NCBI GenBank assembly: GCA_037576215.1
Contig: JBANDB010000005.1
Location: 3,906,001-3,970,000 of the forward strand
Source of the DNA: Armillaria gallica
Taxonomy: Eukaryota; Basidiomycota; Agaricomycetes; Agaricales; Physalacriaceae
Direction: 5' to 3'
DNA: 64,000 nucleotides
The position numbers and the translations under genes were made by a program. Below, one piece after another: positions 1 to 10,149 of this stretch. The notes under the pieces were generated by a model that was not told the DNA's origin, did not search any database, and saw nothing but the letters and a program-made list of their open reading frames with translations. How positions within the stretch are numbered: the first letter of the stretch is position 1; the number at the start of each line of letters is the position of its first letter.

Positions 1-1222
1 GTGGGTAGGTCTCTCGACATCACAAGAAGACGAGTTTTGCTGCCAGCATCCGGAGCGCATTAATCAGCTTCTCTTGACCTCCGTCATTTTCTGGAAATTC
101 GTCCAGGGCATCAAGAATAATGTAGACGCGGTTGAATGATTGCAACTCTTCTACAAGGACTTCGATAAGATCGTCGAAGAAAAGGGGGGGTGTTATTGTC
201 ATAGAAGAATGTGATCGAATCAGAGAGACCATGCACTTGGACTCGCTGTTTCAAGAAGCTGCGGAGAATGTTCTCCACGGTCTGTGTGTTCGCAGATTGG
301 TGATCGCAGAAGACACTCAGCACAAGAGTCTTCTGTTGGACAAGTGTCTTCTCGCAAATCGGCGACTGCAAAGCATTGAGAATAATGGAGGCCAAAACGG
401 ACTTTCCAACGCCCGCTAGAGATACTATGTCAGCTTTCAAGAAAACATTGAAAATATTTGACTCACGACCGCCAGGACACCACAAAGTACGAGACTCCGT
501 AGAACCATCCTTCCAACATTTATACTCTGGCGACTCAAGAAGCCATTCTCCGGTGTTGCCAACACGCTCTCTCAGCTTCTCCTGTTGAACGGCGGTGGGA
601 TCCGAAGGGGTCAGCCATCCCGCCACTTTCTCAGGTTTGTCGTCTGCTAGGTACATGTGCATCAGCGTTCAATACGGCGATAGACCTTGACTATGGACGC
701 ACCTATCAAGACAACATCCACCGTGCCCTTGACATCTGCGATCATTGCATGAGATAATGTTCTGTATACCAAATTTAGCCTCCGAGAGGTGAACGCAGGA
801 GTCGCTTACAGGTGGTCTACCTGCACAGCGCTCATAATCAAGGTCTTGAGACGCTCGATCTTCTTCAGATCCTCCTCCACACTCGTTTTGGTAAGCGTCC
901 ACATCAACCTCTTTTTCACTATCTTCCACTGAGGTGGGGAAACGCACAGCTTTTTATCAAGCTCCTCGAGTAACTTCATAAGCTCTTTGAAAACACTGTC
1001 CTCGTCCAGCTGCTTCAAGGTCTTCAGCCACTGGCCATCTTCGGTCGATCGCGGTATAAGCTCGTCTACGGCAGATAGGTAGATCCTCAGATACTTTAGC
1101 TCCTTTAAGAACTGGGAAATTTCATTGGGGGCGTTGTATACGTCCTTGACATAGTTGATAAGCGTAAGGATGTTTGTAATGAAGGCAGCGACAGACGAAG
1201 CAACTCCCACAGCGTCTGCCAT
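1..1222 (-). pseudogene. NLR-type STAND/NACHT NTPase, 5' part, frame broken twice
   Basis: Starts at 1222 and runs off the left edge. Exons read as 810-1222, 703-761, 467-646 and 415 to the edge, with introns 762-809, 647-702 and 416-466 that all obey GT..AG. The N-terminal ~140 residues form the helical domain typical of fungal NLR-like proteins, followed by a short VKGTVD segment. Then comes a P-loop NTPase: spliced WCPGGPGVGKS is Walker A, and YIILDALDEF is Walker B. The repeat domain expected downstream lies outside the window. Two frame breaks are visible: one at the G7 run 184-190, and a second, which restores the original frame, at the T4 run 35-38. Between them only the shifted frame carries Walker B. 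Such proteins act in fungal self/non-self recognition and cell death; that role here is inference. The lesions may be real decay or base-calling error. Confidence 0.75.
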
Positions 1223-2676
1223 GGTTGGCGGTGAAGAGGAGGGTTGTACGCAGGCAGTTCGCAAGGTACTATGGCCTCGTGGTAGAAATCGAAGTCACAA
1301 TTTCACTGTAACTGGCCAATGATGTTGCACGGTAATCCTCTGTGATGATGGGGGCGATCATGTTCTTGAGAATTGTACAATGTCGATTTATTGCATCCAG
1401 AAAAGTATTTAACCCGGTTCGTGTCAATCCTGCCCTTGCAGAGGAGTCTGCATGCACGGAAACAAAAGTAACCTTCACGACTCGTATGAAAGGCCAAGGT
1501 TGCCAACGAACATTAAAAGTCGTTCACCACTCAATGATTCCTTCTTCTGTCGACAAATGAGTTAAGCGCTCGAGATGGACCGCAGAGATACCTTGAAGTC
1601 GCCTTTAACTCGCAGTCACCGTACGTCCTTCCTTTTCTTCCCACCTAAGGCTGGTTATTCGCCGGCACGACGCCAACTGTATATTCCTTCCTCCCATCCC
1701 ATCTCCATCAAAAGCTATCTCATGGACGTGTCATCCGAGTCCTTTTCCAGCTGGTTGTAACGATCAAGGAAATTTCGCAAAAGGAATGAAGGGGGTTTCT
1801 GTAAGGGCGCATATCTTCGGGTGTAGAAAGTTTTTGCTGGGTGGAGAAGGAATACTATCAGTCGTTAATGCACGTGTGACCGAGTCGATGCAGAGTCCTC
1901 GAAGGTCGCCAGACCCATCCTCGATGATGGGAGACGGAAAGAGAGTTCGATCTCACCCGGGTTCTGTCCGGCTCGTTTCCCCTGCCCGTCCCTTTTCGCT
2001 CTTACTCCACTATTTCACCTATTTCAATCAATTCGTCACAATTTAGAAACTCGAGGAGTTCAGAAAATTTGTTGCGATTTTTTACGGTGAGCTTTTTCAG
2101 CCTGGTAACCTGTGACTGACGAATTGATTGAAATCGTACCGCACCATGACTTTCTTTGACCTCGTTTTCCTTCGCACTATTTGTGCGCCTGACAACAACA
2201 TCTATGGCGTCCGTGTGCGCCCAACGCGTCCTATGAGATTGGCTACGAATTTCTTATGGCACTCTTTCTCTCCTTAATGGTATCGCAGTGATCGACCTGT
2301 GTTCTGTCGCTTTTATTTATTCCGCGCGCCTACCATTTGAATGAACATTAGGCGTCTCTTCGTGTGTTACTCTCTTCGTTTACATCGAATTCCGCATATC
2401 TGGTCTCGAAAGACTTCGTCGTAGAGTCGAAGGCATACGCTGCACGACTGCAATCCTGATGTCTACGTCACGGTTTGACTCTAGTTACTATACAGAATGC
2501 AATACACTCCGTCAATCACTGTTGGCAAGCATCTGGTTGTTAGCACTAGCAACATTCATCGTCGGATGTACGCGTGGCATATTGGGTGTGCGGGTACGGG
2601 CTATATTTCAAGGAGAGAGGTATTACTGGTACATGTCTCCACGGTAGAGTTAGGGATGGATTGTGTCCGTGCTCTC
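1223..2676. other. Spacer with left edge of duplicated block
   Basis: No supported gene. From about 1,890 onward the sequence resembles 6,280-6,980 with gaps, so it is the left part of the duplicated block. Around 1,360-1,460 a degenerate stretch (sharing TTGCATCCAGAAA and CCTACCCTTGCAGA-like words) recurs near 12,845-12,960. This looks like relic coding sequence or repeat, but no family could be recognised. Confidence 0.4.
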
Positions 2677-4235
2677 CTATGCTCCGATGTTGCCTGCTCG
2701 TCGCCTATGGCGGCGAGAGCGACGGTTGGAAATATCGAGATTTTGGCGGTGGCGGATTGGGGTGTGTCCATCAAGCTTGACGACAACAACACCACAATTT
2801 GAGGGGTCAAACTCTGCGGCCAACTTGTATCTGTACGAATCAGGTTAGTCGAACTTTGATTACTCGCAGAATGTACGCCAACGTACTTGCGCATCATAGC
2901 CGGTCCTAATTTTGCTTCCCCGCGCTCAGAGTGCAACCCTCTACCTACAATACAGGATTCAACTTCAATGAAACACTTTGCGTGACCTGCACGTACCAAC
3001 GATGAGTCTAATTTCAGAGTCACCTCGAAGCTTCGCCTCTTCGAGGGCAACATCTGCATACGTAATAGCTTCTTTGACATAAAGGCCGTGCAGATCAATC
3101 TCCCCAGGTTCGCGATCCTGGATAACAGGATTAGTATCCCAGACGAACGTGACGCGTAACCAGCTTACACGGTTGTTCTCTATCGAGAAAATGAGCATTT
3201 GCATCGAGTAAAAGTGGATAGCACTGACCATGATAAATCCAGTCGCTCGCTTCTTTGTGCAGCTGTTCCATTTTCTGTTTATGGTTTTTCCCTTGGTTTG
3301 AGAGGACCTTGGCTGCAGCGCGATCCCCGCGACTAAAGGCCTCACGGCTTTCGATGAAGCATCTTGCCATTTCATCCCCTTCGTTATTGGCGCGTGCACG
3401 AAGATTGACGTAGTATTCGTTCTGGTTGTCTTTCTGGTTGTCATCCTATTTCAGATATTTCAGCAACTGGGAAGTACTGTTAAAGAAGCTGTGATACCTC
3501 GTATTTCGGCAGTCCATGTGGTGATGATGGATAACTTTGTGATGGAGGCGGTCGATGAGGAGGTGGCTGAGATACCGGCTGATGTTGCTCTGGTTGATAA
3601 ACCGGAGGGGTATATGGTGATGATTGATAACTTTGTGGTGGAGGCGATGGAAGAGGAGGTGGCTGAGATACCGGTTGATGTTGCTTCGGCTGATGAACCG
3701 GAGGATTACACGGTGATGATGGATAACTTTGTGATGGAGGCGGTCGATGAGGAGGTGGCTGAGATACCGGTTGATGTTGCTCTGGCTGATAAACCGGAGG
3801 GGTATATGGTGATGATTGATAACTTTGTGGTGGAGGCGATGGAAAAGGAGGTGGCTGAGGAGGTGGCTGAGATACCGGTTGATGTTGCTCTGGCTGATGA
3901 ACCGGAGGAGTACACGGTGATAATTGATAACTTTGTGATGGAGGCGGTGGACGAGGAGGTAGCTGAGAAGGTGGCTGAGATACCGGTCGATGTTGCTCCA
4001 GCTGATGAGCCGGAGGGGTATATGGTGATGATCGATAACTTTGTGATGGAGGCGGTGGACGAGGTGGCTGAGGAGGTTGCTGATATACCGGCCGATGTTG
4101 CTGTGGCCGGTGAACCGGAAGGGTATCCTGTTCAGACCTGTTGCATTTTTTGGATAATTTAGCCCAAAAAAACCGGGCAATCGTCAGCAAGACCGCAGTC
4201 ACGAGAATCCCCATCACGATGGACAAGACAGACAT
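2677..4235 (-). CDS. Membrane-anchored proline-rich DUF1771-Smr domain protein, copy A
   Basis: Six exons: 3498-4235, 3229-3445, 3169-3179, 2997-3117, 2887-2944, 2677-2830 (1,299 nt, 432 residues). Residues ~3-25 are one hydrophobic segment (IVMGILVTAVLLTIARFFW). A long proline-rich tract follows with about five 32-36-residue repeats around SYxSSPYTPPVYQPEQHQPV. DUF1771 comes next (EYYVNLRARANNEGDEMARC onward), then the Smr domain with both hallmarks, DLHG and GRGLHS, ending in DPSNCGVVVVKL. Smr domains act on nucleic acid, as nucleases in MutS2-like and RNA-quality-control proteins. A membrane anchor on one is unusual, and the function here is unknown. Exon 3 is only 11 nt, and all six exons are matched in copy B. 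Exon 5 is 9 nt shorter than in B, a three-residue in-frame difference. Confidence 0.85.
3169..3179 (-). other. 11-nt microexon of Smr gene copy A
   Basis: Flanked by introns 3180-3228 and 3118-3168. Splicing through these 11 bases gives DWIYHENNRDREPGEIDLHG, the exact join expected between DUF1771 and Smr. Without it the frame breaks. Copy B has the same 11-nt exon at 7487-7497. Confidence 0.8.
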
Positions 4236-6985
4236 GCTGGCGCAGCGGAGTTAGCGTGCTGGATGGTCTAAGCGAAGCTGTGAATCGAGACAAGAATGGC
4301 GATGGTAGCAAGTATTCAAATGGAACCAATGGATGGAATTTGAGACGCTTGTTCTTGCGTTGGGGGGAGGGGGGAATTCTCGGATTTGAGATAACTAAGA
4401 GTCGAGCAAAGGGGAGACCAACAATGAGACAGGTTCCAGGATGAATACAAGGATGAAGAGATGCCAGAGGCTCAAACTCGTAGCTGTGGAAGCCGAGAAC
4501 TCAGTTGTTCGGGAAACTGGAACTGAGCCGCTTAAAGACGTGACTGCAATGACAGATCAGACGCCACCCGAACAGAGTAGGGAGAACTTGGGTGGGCGTG
4601 TCAGAAGAATAGTAAGTAGTGCAGAGGTGACGCAGGCTAGCGACTTAGATCAAGAGAGCGAAGGAAGAACGAAGCGAAGATAATCCTGTACGGAATATCA
4701 GCGCAAGGTGATAGCGTTGTTTGGTGTCCTCCGTCGAGCCAAGCATCTGAGGAAACGTCACACTTCCTCCCACAACCCATCTGCCCTAGCCAGGGCCTGG
4801 CGAGTCCGGCCTTATCAAATGTCTGCCCACGGCGATTCCTCAGCCTAGCCTCTTTGCGAGCTTCTATCAGCTATCAAGTCTTCGGCATGCTGTCAAGACA
4901 CGTGTAGCATTCCAACTTACGTAGACTGAGACTCGCAACTTGAAAGTCGCTTTCTGACCGCGTTAATGCTGTCCTGTACGATTGTTGGGTATGTCTGCCG
5001 TTCTCATCTCGCTGAGTTTCTATTGACATCTTCTTGTACAATTCATAACAGTTTTCGGTATTTTCATCGCGGAAAAAGATGCCGAGAAGCTAGATGTCAC
5101 TATTATGTTCCAGCGACTTCAACCGAGAAGCGCCTTTACAGTGGTGATTTCCTTTGACTATTCAGAAGCCCCGGAAGCAGAGTCAGGCAATGCAAACAGT
5201 AGTACGGGAACCTTGTGGCCAGGTCTTTGGTAATAGAAAGTGCTTGCCAGGCGAGCTAGTATATACCTTCAGCTCCGCGAAAGCCAGTCAAACTCTACTA
5301 TCAATCCATCAGATCACCTGTACAGGACTCAGAGTATACGAATCCCCACCCAGAGACACAAGAAAGAGAAAGAGGGCACCGGAGGATGACTCGTGAGGAT
5401 GATCGTCGTCGTCAATGCAGGAAGAATTTCAAAATCCAGAGATCGACCCTCTGCCGTCGGATGGATTGAACTCCGATCCGAAAAAACACACCTATGTACT
5501 AGAACCTCCCTCCTGGTCCAATGTGATCATAGCATCCTTCATATTCGCTTATTCCGGCCCGGCATAATCTCCCGGCCTAGCCTAGTCAGAGCCCACCCCA
5601 GAATTCGGATCCTTCCAACCGGCAGGTGACGGTCCTAAATTTGTACATCCCAATAAGTGGCGACACTTCAACTCGAATGACTCTCGGAGTCTGCTCCGGG
5701 CGGATGATGCGTCATCGTGACACTTTTGGAGGAGGGAGAGGAGATTCAGCATCGTACTGCGCCTCCTGGGTACGTCCGTGATCCTCATCCTGTTGACCCC
5801 ATATTGATATTACTTTCATCCACAGTTCGTAATGGTCAATATCAAGAAGCATGAGTCATTGACATGTGTAGTGGCGGGAAGCCCTACCAGCACTACAAGA
5901 AACGTATTTGCTTCAAGTCAGCGTATCAGCTCTTCATCCTTCACTTCCTCCATTTCCTCAGTCATATTCAACACCGACTGCTGCCGTGAACTTTTCGCTA
6001 GCGTGAAGATGTTGAGCTCTATGCGTGAAAGCCAACGTACCGAAGAACGATTACATCATCGAGAACATCAATCAGTGCGGAATGGACCATAGCTTACCCA
6101 TATCTGCTTCGTGTTAGTTCGCTTCATTGTCTCCCAATTACTTGCTGATCTTTTGTCAGACAGATTTTCGCATCACACACAGGTTCCTGCTGTGCTTTGA
6201 TTCCCACCCATACTCACACTTTTTCCAGAGGATACTGTCGCAGGCGCCCATTTGAGTATTCAGATCTAAGGACGTCTTCCCCGATGTGCTACCCTTGATG
6301 ATGGGGAGACGAAAAGAGCCTATGATGTCGTCACCCAGGGTTCGGTCCGAGTTGTTCACTCTCTGTCTACATGGAAGTTGGCTACGAAGTACCTATGGCA
6401 CTCTTGAGTTTTTCTCTCCCATCATAGGCTACGTGCAGTACTTCAAGTGTTCTGTCTCTTTTGTTTATCTCGCGCGCCTACCATTCATCCCGGATATCCG
6501 GTCTTGAAAGACTTCGCTGTAGAGTTGACGACATACGTTACATGACTGTAATCCCGATGTCTACGTTTCGTTCTAATTATACAGAATGCAGTACTGTTCG
6601 TAAGCATCTAGTTGATAGCACTTGCAATATTGATCGTCGATTGTACGCGTGGTATATTATTGCATAGCACTGGTAAGACTCCAAAAAACACAACGAATGC
6701 AGAAAAGAGACCCGTTACCAATTCTGCCGGCTCTCGATAATCGACTCGTGGATGTCGAAGTCTCCGATTGGCTTTTCGACCAGCCGACGAAGCTGACAGA
6801 AACTGAGGTTGATTTGGGGGAGACAAACATCACAAAAAGAAAGATAGATGCGGGGATTTCGACTTGGTGATTTTTCCGAGTTTCTCTTCGTTCGGTGTGT
6901 GGATATGAGTTACATTTCAGGGAGAGAGGTATTACTGGTACATGTCTTTGCAGTAGAGCAGGGGATGGATTGTGTCCATGCTTGC
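4236..6985. other. Spacer between duplicated copies, with plus-strand gene relics
   Basis: No intact gene is supported. Plus-strand open stretches at about 5,154-5,396 and 5,393-5,629 have counterparts at 8,973-9,185 and 9,217-9,558. This suggests that an upstream plus-strand gene was duplicated along with the Smr gene and has since decayed. I could not recognise its product. A piece near 5,755-5,830 (GTCCGTGATCCTCATCC) recurs inverted near 13,550 and direct near 15,690. Copy B carries about 230 bp extra at roughly 6,660-6,890 that copy A lacks. Confidence 0.45.
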
Positions 6986-8253
6986 CTATGCTCCGATATT
7001 ACCTGTTCGTCGACTACGACTGCTGGATCGACGGTGGGAAATACCGAGATGATGGCGGTGGCGGACCGGAGGGCATCCATTAAGCTCAACGACAAGAACA
7101 CCGGAATTTGAGGGGTCAAACTCTGCGACCAACTTGTATCTGTACAAATCAGGTTAGTCGAACTTTAATTACTTGCAGAATGGACGCCGACGTACTTGCG
7201 CATCAGGCCCTTGATAGCTGGTCGTACTTTTGCTGCACCCCCCTCAGAGTGCAACCCTTTACCTACAATACAGGATTCAGATTCAATGGAACACTTTGCG
7301 TAATCTGCACGTACCAACAATGAGCCTAATTTCGGAGTCACCTCGTCGCTTCGCCTCTTCAAGGGCAGTATCTGTACGTGCAATAGCTTCTTTGACACGA
7401 AGGCGGTGCAGGTCAATCTCCCCAGGTCTGCAGTCCTGGATAACAGAATTAGTATCCTACTTGAACATGGCGTGCAACCAGCTAACCCGGTTGTTTTCTA
7501 TCGAGAAAATGAGCATATACATCGAGTCAAAGCGGATAGCACTGACCATGATAAATCCAGTCGCTCGCATCTTTGTTCAGCTGTTCCATTTTCTGTTTAT
7601 GATTTTTCCCTTGTTTTGAGAGGACCTTGGCTGCAGCGCCTTCCCCGCGACTATGTGCCTCACGGCTTTCGTTGAAGCATCTTTCCATTTCATCCCCTTC
7701 TTTATTGGCGAGTGCACGAAGGACGAGGTAGTATTCATTCGGCTGGTCTTCCTGGTTGTTGTCCTATTTCAAACTTTTCAGTGAGCGGGAAATACTGTAA
7801 AAGAAGCTGTGATACCTCGTGATTTGGCGGTCCATGTGGTGACGGTGGTGTATATGGTGGTGATGGATAACTTTGTGATGGAGGCGGTCGATGAGGAGGT
7901 GGCTGAGATACTAGTTGATGTTGCTCTGGCTGATAAACCGGAGGGGTATATGGTGATGATCGATAAATTTGTGATGGACGCGGTAGACGAGGAGCCTTCC
8001 GTGGCTGAGTTACTGGTTGATGTTGCTCTGGCTGATGAACCGGAGGGGTATATGGTGATGATCGATAACTTTGCGATGGAGGCGGTGGACGAGGAGGTGG
8101 CTGATATACCGGTCGATGTTGCTGTGGCCGATGAACCGGAGGGGTATACTGTTCAGACCCAGTGCTGGACTCTTGAGATGATTTAGGCCAAAAAACCTCG
8201 TAGGCAATCGTCAGCAAGGCCGCAGCCCCGAGAAGCCTCATCCAGGTAGACAT
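6986..8253 (-). CDS. Membrane-anchored proline-rich DUF1771-Smr domain protein, copy B
   Basis: Six exons exactly parallel to copy A: 7816-8253, 7547-7763, 7487-7497, 7315-7435, 7196-7262, 6986-7139 (1,008 nt, 335 residues). The N-terminus has one hydrophobic segment (LLGAAALLTIAYEVFW). The proline-rich tract has only about two full repeats plus a partial one, against about five in copy A. DUF1771 follows, then Smr ending in DPSNSGVLVVEL. The GKGLHS motif is intact, but the first motif reads DLHR instead of DLHG, and CRPGE replaces REPGE just before it. Copy B may therefore be relaxing functionally, although its frame is fully open. Intron positions and lengths match copy A to the base. Confidence 0.85.
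7487..7497 (-). other. 11-nt microexon of Smr gene copy B
   Basis: Conserved counterpart of 3169-3179, flanked by introns 7498-7546 (49 bp) and 7436-7486 (51 bp). Both flanking intron lengths are the same as in copy A. It contributes the join DWIYHENNRDCRPGEIDLH. Confidence 0.78.
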
Positions 8254-10149
8254 GCTGGCGTAGCGGAGTTAGCGTGCTAGACGATCTAAGCGAAGCTATG
8301 AATCGAGACATGAATGGCGATGATAGCAGGTATTCAAATGGAATCAATGGATGGAATTTGAGATGCGATACAACAAATGCTTGTTCTTGCGTTGGGGGGA
8401 GGGGGAAACTCTCGGATTTGAGATAACTAAGAGTTGAGCAGAGGGAAGACCGACAATGAGACAGGTTCCGGGATGATTACCAGGATGAAGAGATACCGGA
8501 AGATCAAACTCGTAGCTGTGGAAGCCGAGAACTCAGTTGTTCGGGAAACCTGGAATCTGAGCTGCTTAAAGACGTGGCCCGGGCTGCAACGACAGATCAG
8601 GCGCTACCTGAACAGAGAAGGGAGTACTTAGGTGGGTGTGTCAGGAGAAGTAGTAAGTAGTGAAGAGGTGACGCAGTGACTTAGATGAAGAGAGGGAAGG
8701 GAGAACGAAGCGAAGATAATGCCGCACGGAATATCAACGCAAGATAACGTTGTTTGGCATCCTCCGTCGAGCCAAGCATCTTTAGAAACGTGACACTTCC
8801 TCTCACAATTCACCTGCCTACAGAGCCATTCCTCAGCCTAGCCTCTTTAGGGCGAGCTTCTATCAGCTAGCAAGTCTTACGTGTAGCATTCCAACTTCGC
8901 AGACTGACACTCGCAACTTGAAAGTAGCCTTCTGATCGTGTTAATGGCGTCCTGTACAATTGTTGGGTATGTATGCCGCAGAGTCAGACACTGCAAACAG
9001 TAGTACGAGAACCTCGTAGTCAAGTCTTTGAAAAGAGAAAGTCCTTTGGCAGGCGAGCTTCTCTGTGGCTTCAGCTGCTCGAAAGCCAGTCAAACACCAC
9101 TACCAATTCAGCAGATTACCTGTGTAAGACTCAGATCAAGTTGCCCAAAGACACAAGAAAGATGCGACCCGAGGTAGGTAGGTAGGTAGTGTGACACGGC
9201 AGTGTCCACATAGTGAATGCCGGTCCCAGACATCAGTACGAGGATGGCAACTCGTGAGGATGACCGTCGTCGTCGATACAGGAAGAATTTCAAAATTCAG
9301 AGAGGTCGACTCAGACCGCTTGCGCTAGCTATCGGATGGAAACTCCGATCCGAAACACCGATTAAGTACCCTTCTCCCACCGTCATCGAGAAGTCCTCAT
9401 CCATGACCTATTCACCTAGCAGTAACTTACATGTATGCTACAGAAACCCGCGTCAATGTCATGGGCAATTTCGAATTCTGGATACGGAATTTTGCAAAGA
9501 TAGTGGCTCCTCATCAACAGGATGGGAGAAAGGGAGACGTAGATTCGCCATCGTGTAGGTGGAAGTTGCACGATCCCCTGACCACGACCTAGTGGTATTG
9601 GTATCGGCATTGGTACCAGCACAGTGCTACGCTGCTATATCGTTGGCCCAAAGGCCCGGAAAAGTCCGAATGCGATCCTAGGCTTACAACTCCCTTCGAG
9701 TGACATGCTGAAGGTATACTGGTCTTTCTTATATGAACTTTCTTTCAGTTCATCTCATGCGGTGGGAACGCTTAGCTAGAGTCATTCCCTCAAGTCACTT
9801 CTTGCTGATTCTCCAGAGGCTAGAGCAAGTTCGACGGGTGGTACAGAGAACTCACCATTATTTGACAGAGGTACTCTAATGGAGCGCGTGGATCGACGAT
9901 AGGTTATGTTATTTAAGATGTGCATGTTGTGTCATAGAATAGCTGCGAGACCAACACGAAGGAAACAGACCCTTAACATGCTATATAGCTGGAGAAAGAG
10001 AAGATCTGAACATGATGTGATCTGGATAGCGAAGTAGAGCGAGGTTCCATCGTAAACAAATCTAGGACATATCTGCTATTGCATCATAAGCAATCAAGGT
10101 TCACTGACAGAAACTAAAACATACCCGTGCAGTCAATGTTGCTATTTGT
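8254..10149. other. Spacer; right end of duplication, then unassigned sequence
   Basis: To about 9,570 this is the flank of duplication copy B, with relic plus-strand reading frames (8,973-9,185 and 9,217-9,558) matching those near 5,154-5,629. At 9,175-9,240 a GTAGG microsatellite followed by GTGTGACACGGCAGTGTCCA reappears inverted near 15,035-15,100. From 9,570 to 10,149 I see nothing beyond the 3' flank of the next gene. Confidence 0.4.

Larger units (their letters stand above)
1890..5790. repeat. Tandem segmental duplication, copy A
   Basis: Copy A of a block of about 3.5 kb whose second copy is 6,280-9,570 in the same orientation. Similarity is clear along the flanks as well as the gene: for example, the stretch after 4,236 (CTGGCGCAGCGGAGTTAGCG) recurs after 8,254, and the region around 5,395-5,455 recurs near 9,255-9,305. 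Copies differ by many substitutions and indels, so the duplication is not recent. Boundaries are approximate. Confidence 0.8.
6280..9570. repeat. Tandem segmental duplication, copy B
   Basis: Second copy of the 1,890-5,790 block, same orientation. It includes the second Smr gene and both flanks. It lacks some stretches of copy A (for example the part between ~8,960 and 8,990 is shortened) and has its own ~230 bp insertion near 6,660-6,890. Edges are approximate. Confidence 0.8.

Noticed and set aside
3491..4162. Long plus-strand open frame of 223 codons, rich in acidic repeats
   Set aside because: It is the complement of the proline-rich repeats of the Smr gene; repeats without stops on one strand also keep the other strand open.
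9915..9960. TGT GTC ATA GAA TAG reads CVIE-stop, a CaaX-like end
   Set aside because: No in-frame ATG within a suitable distance, poor CaaX last residue, no precursor-like composition.
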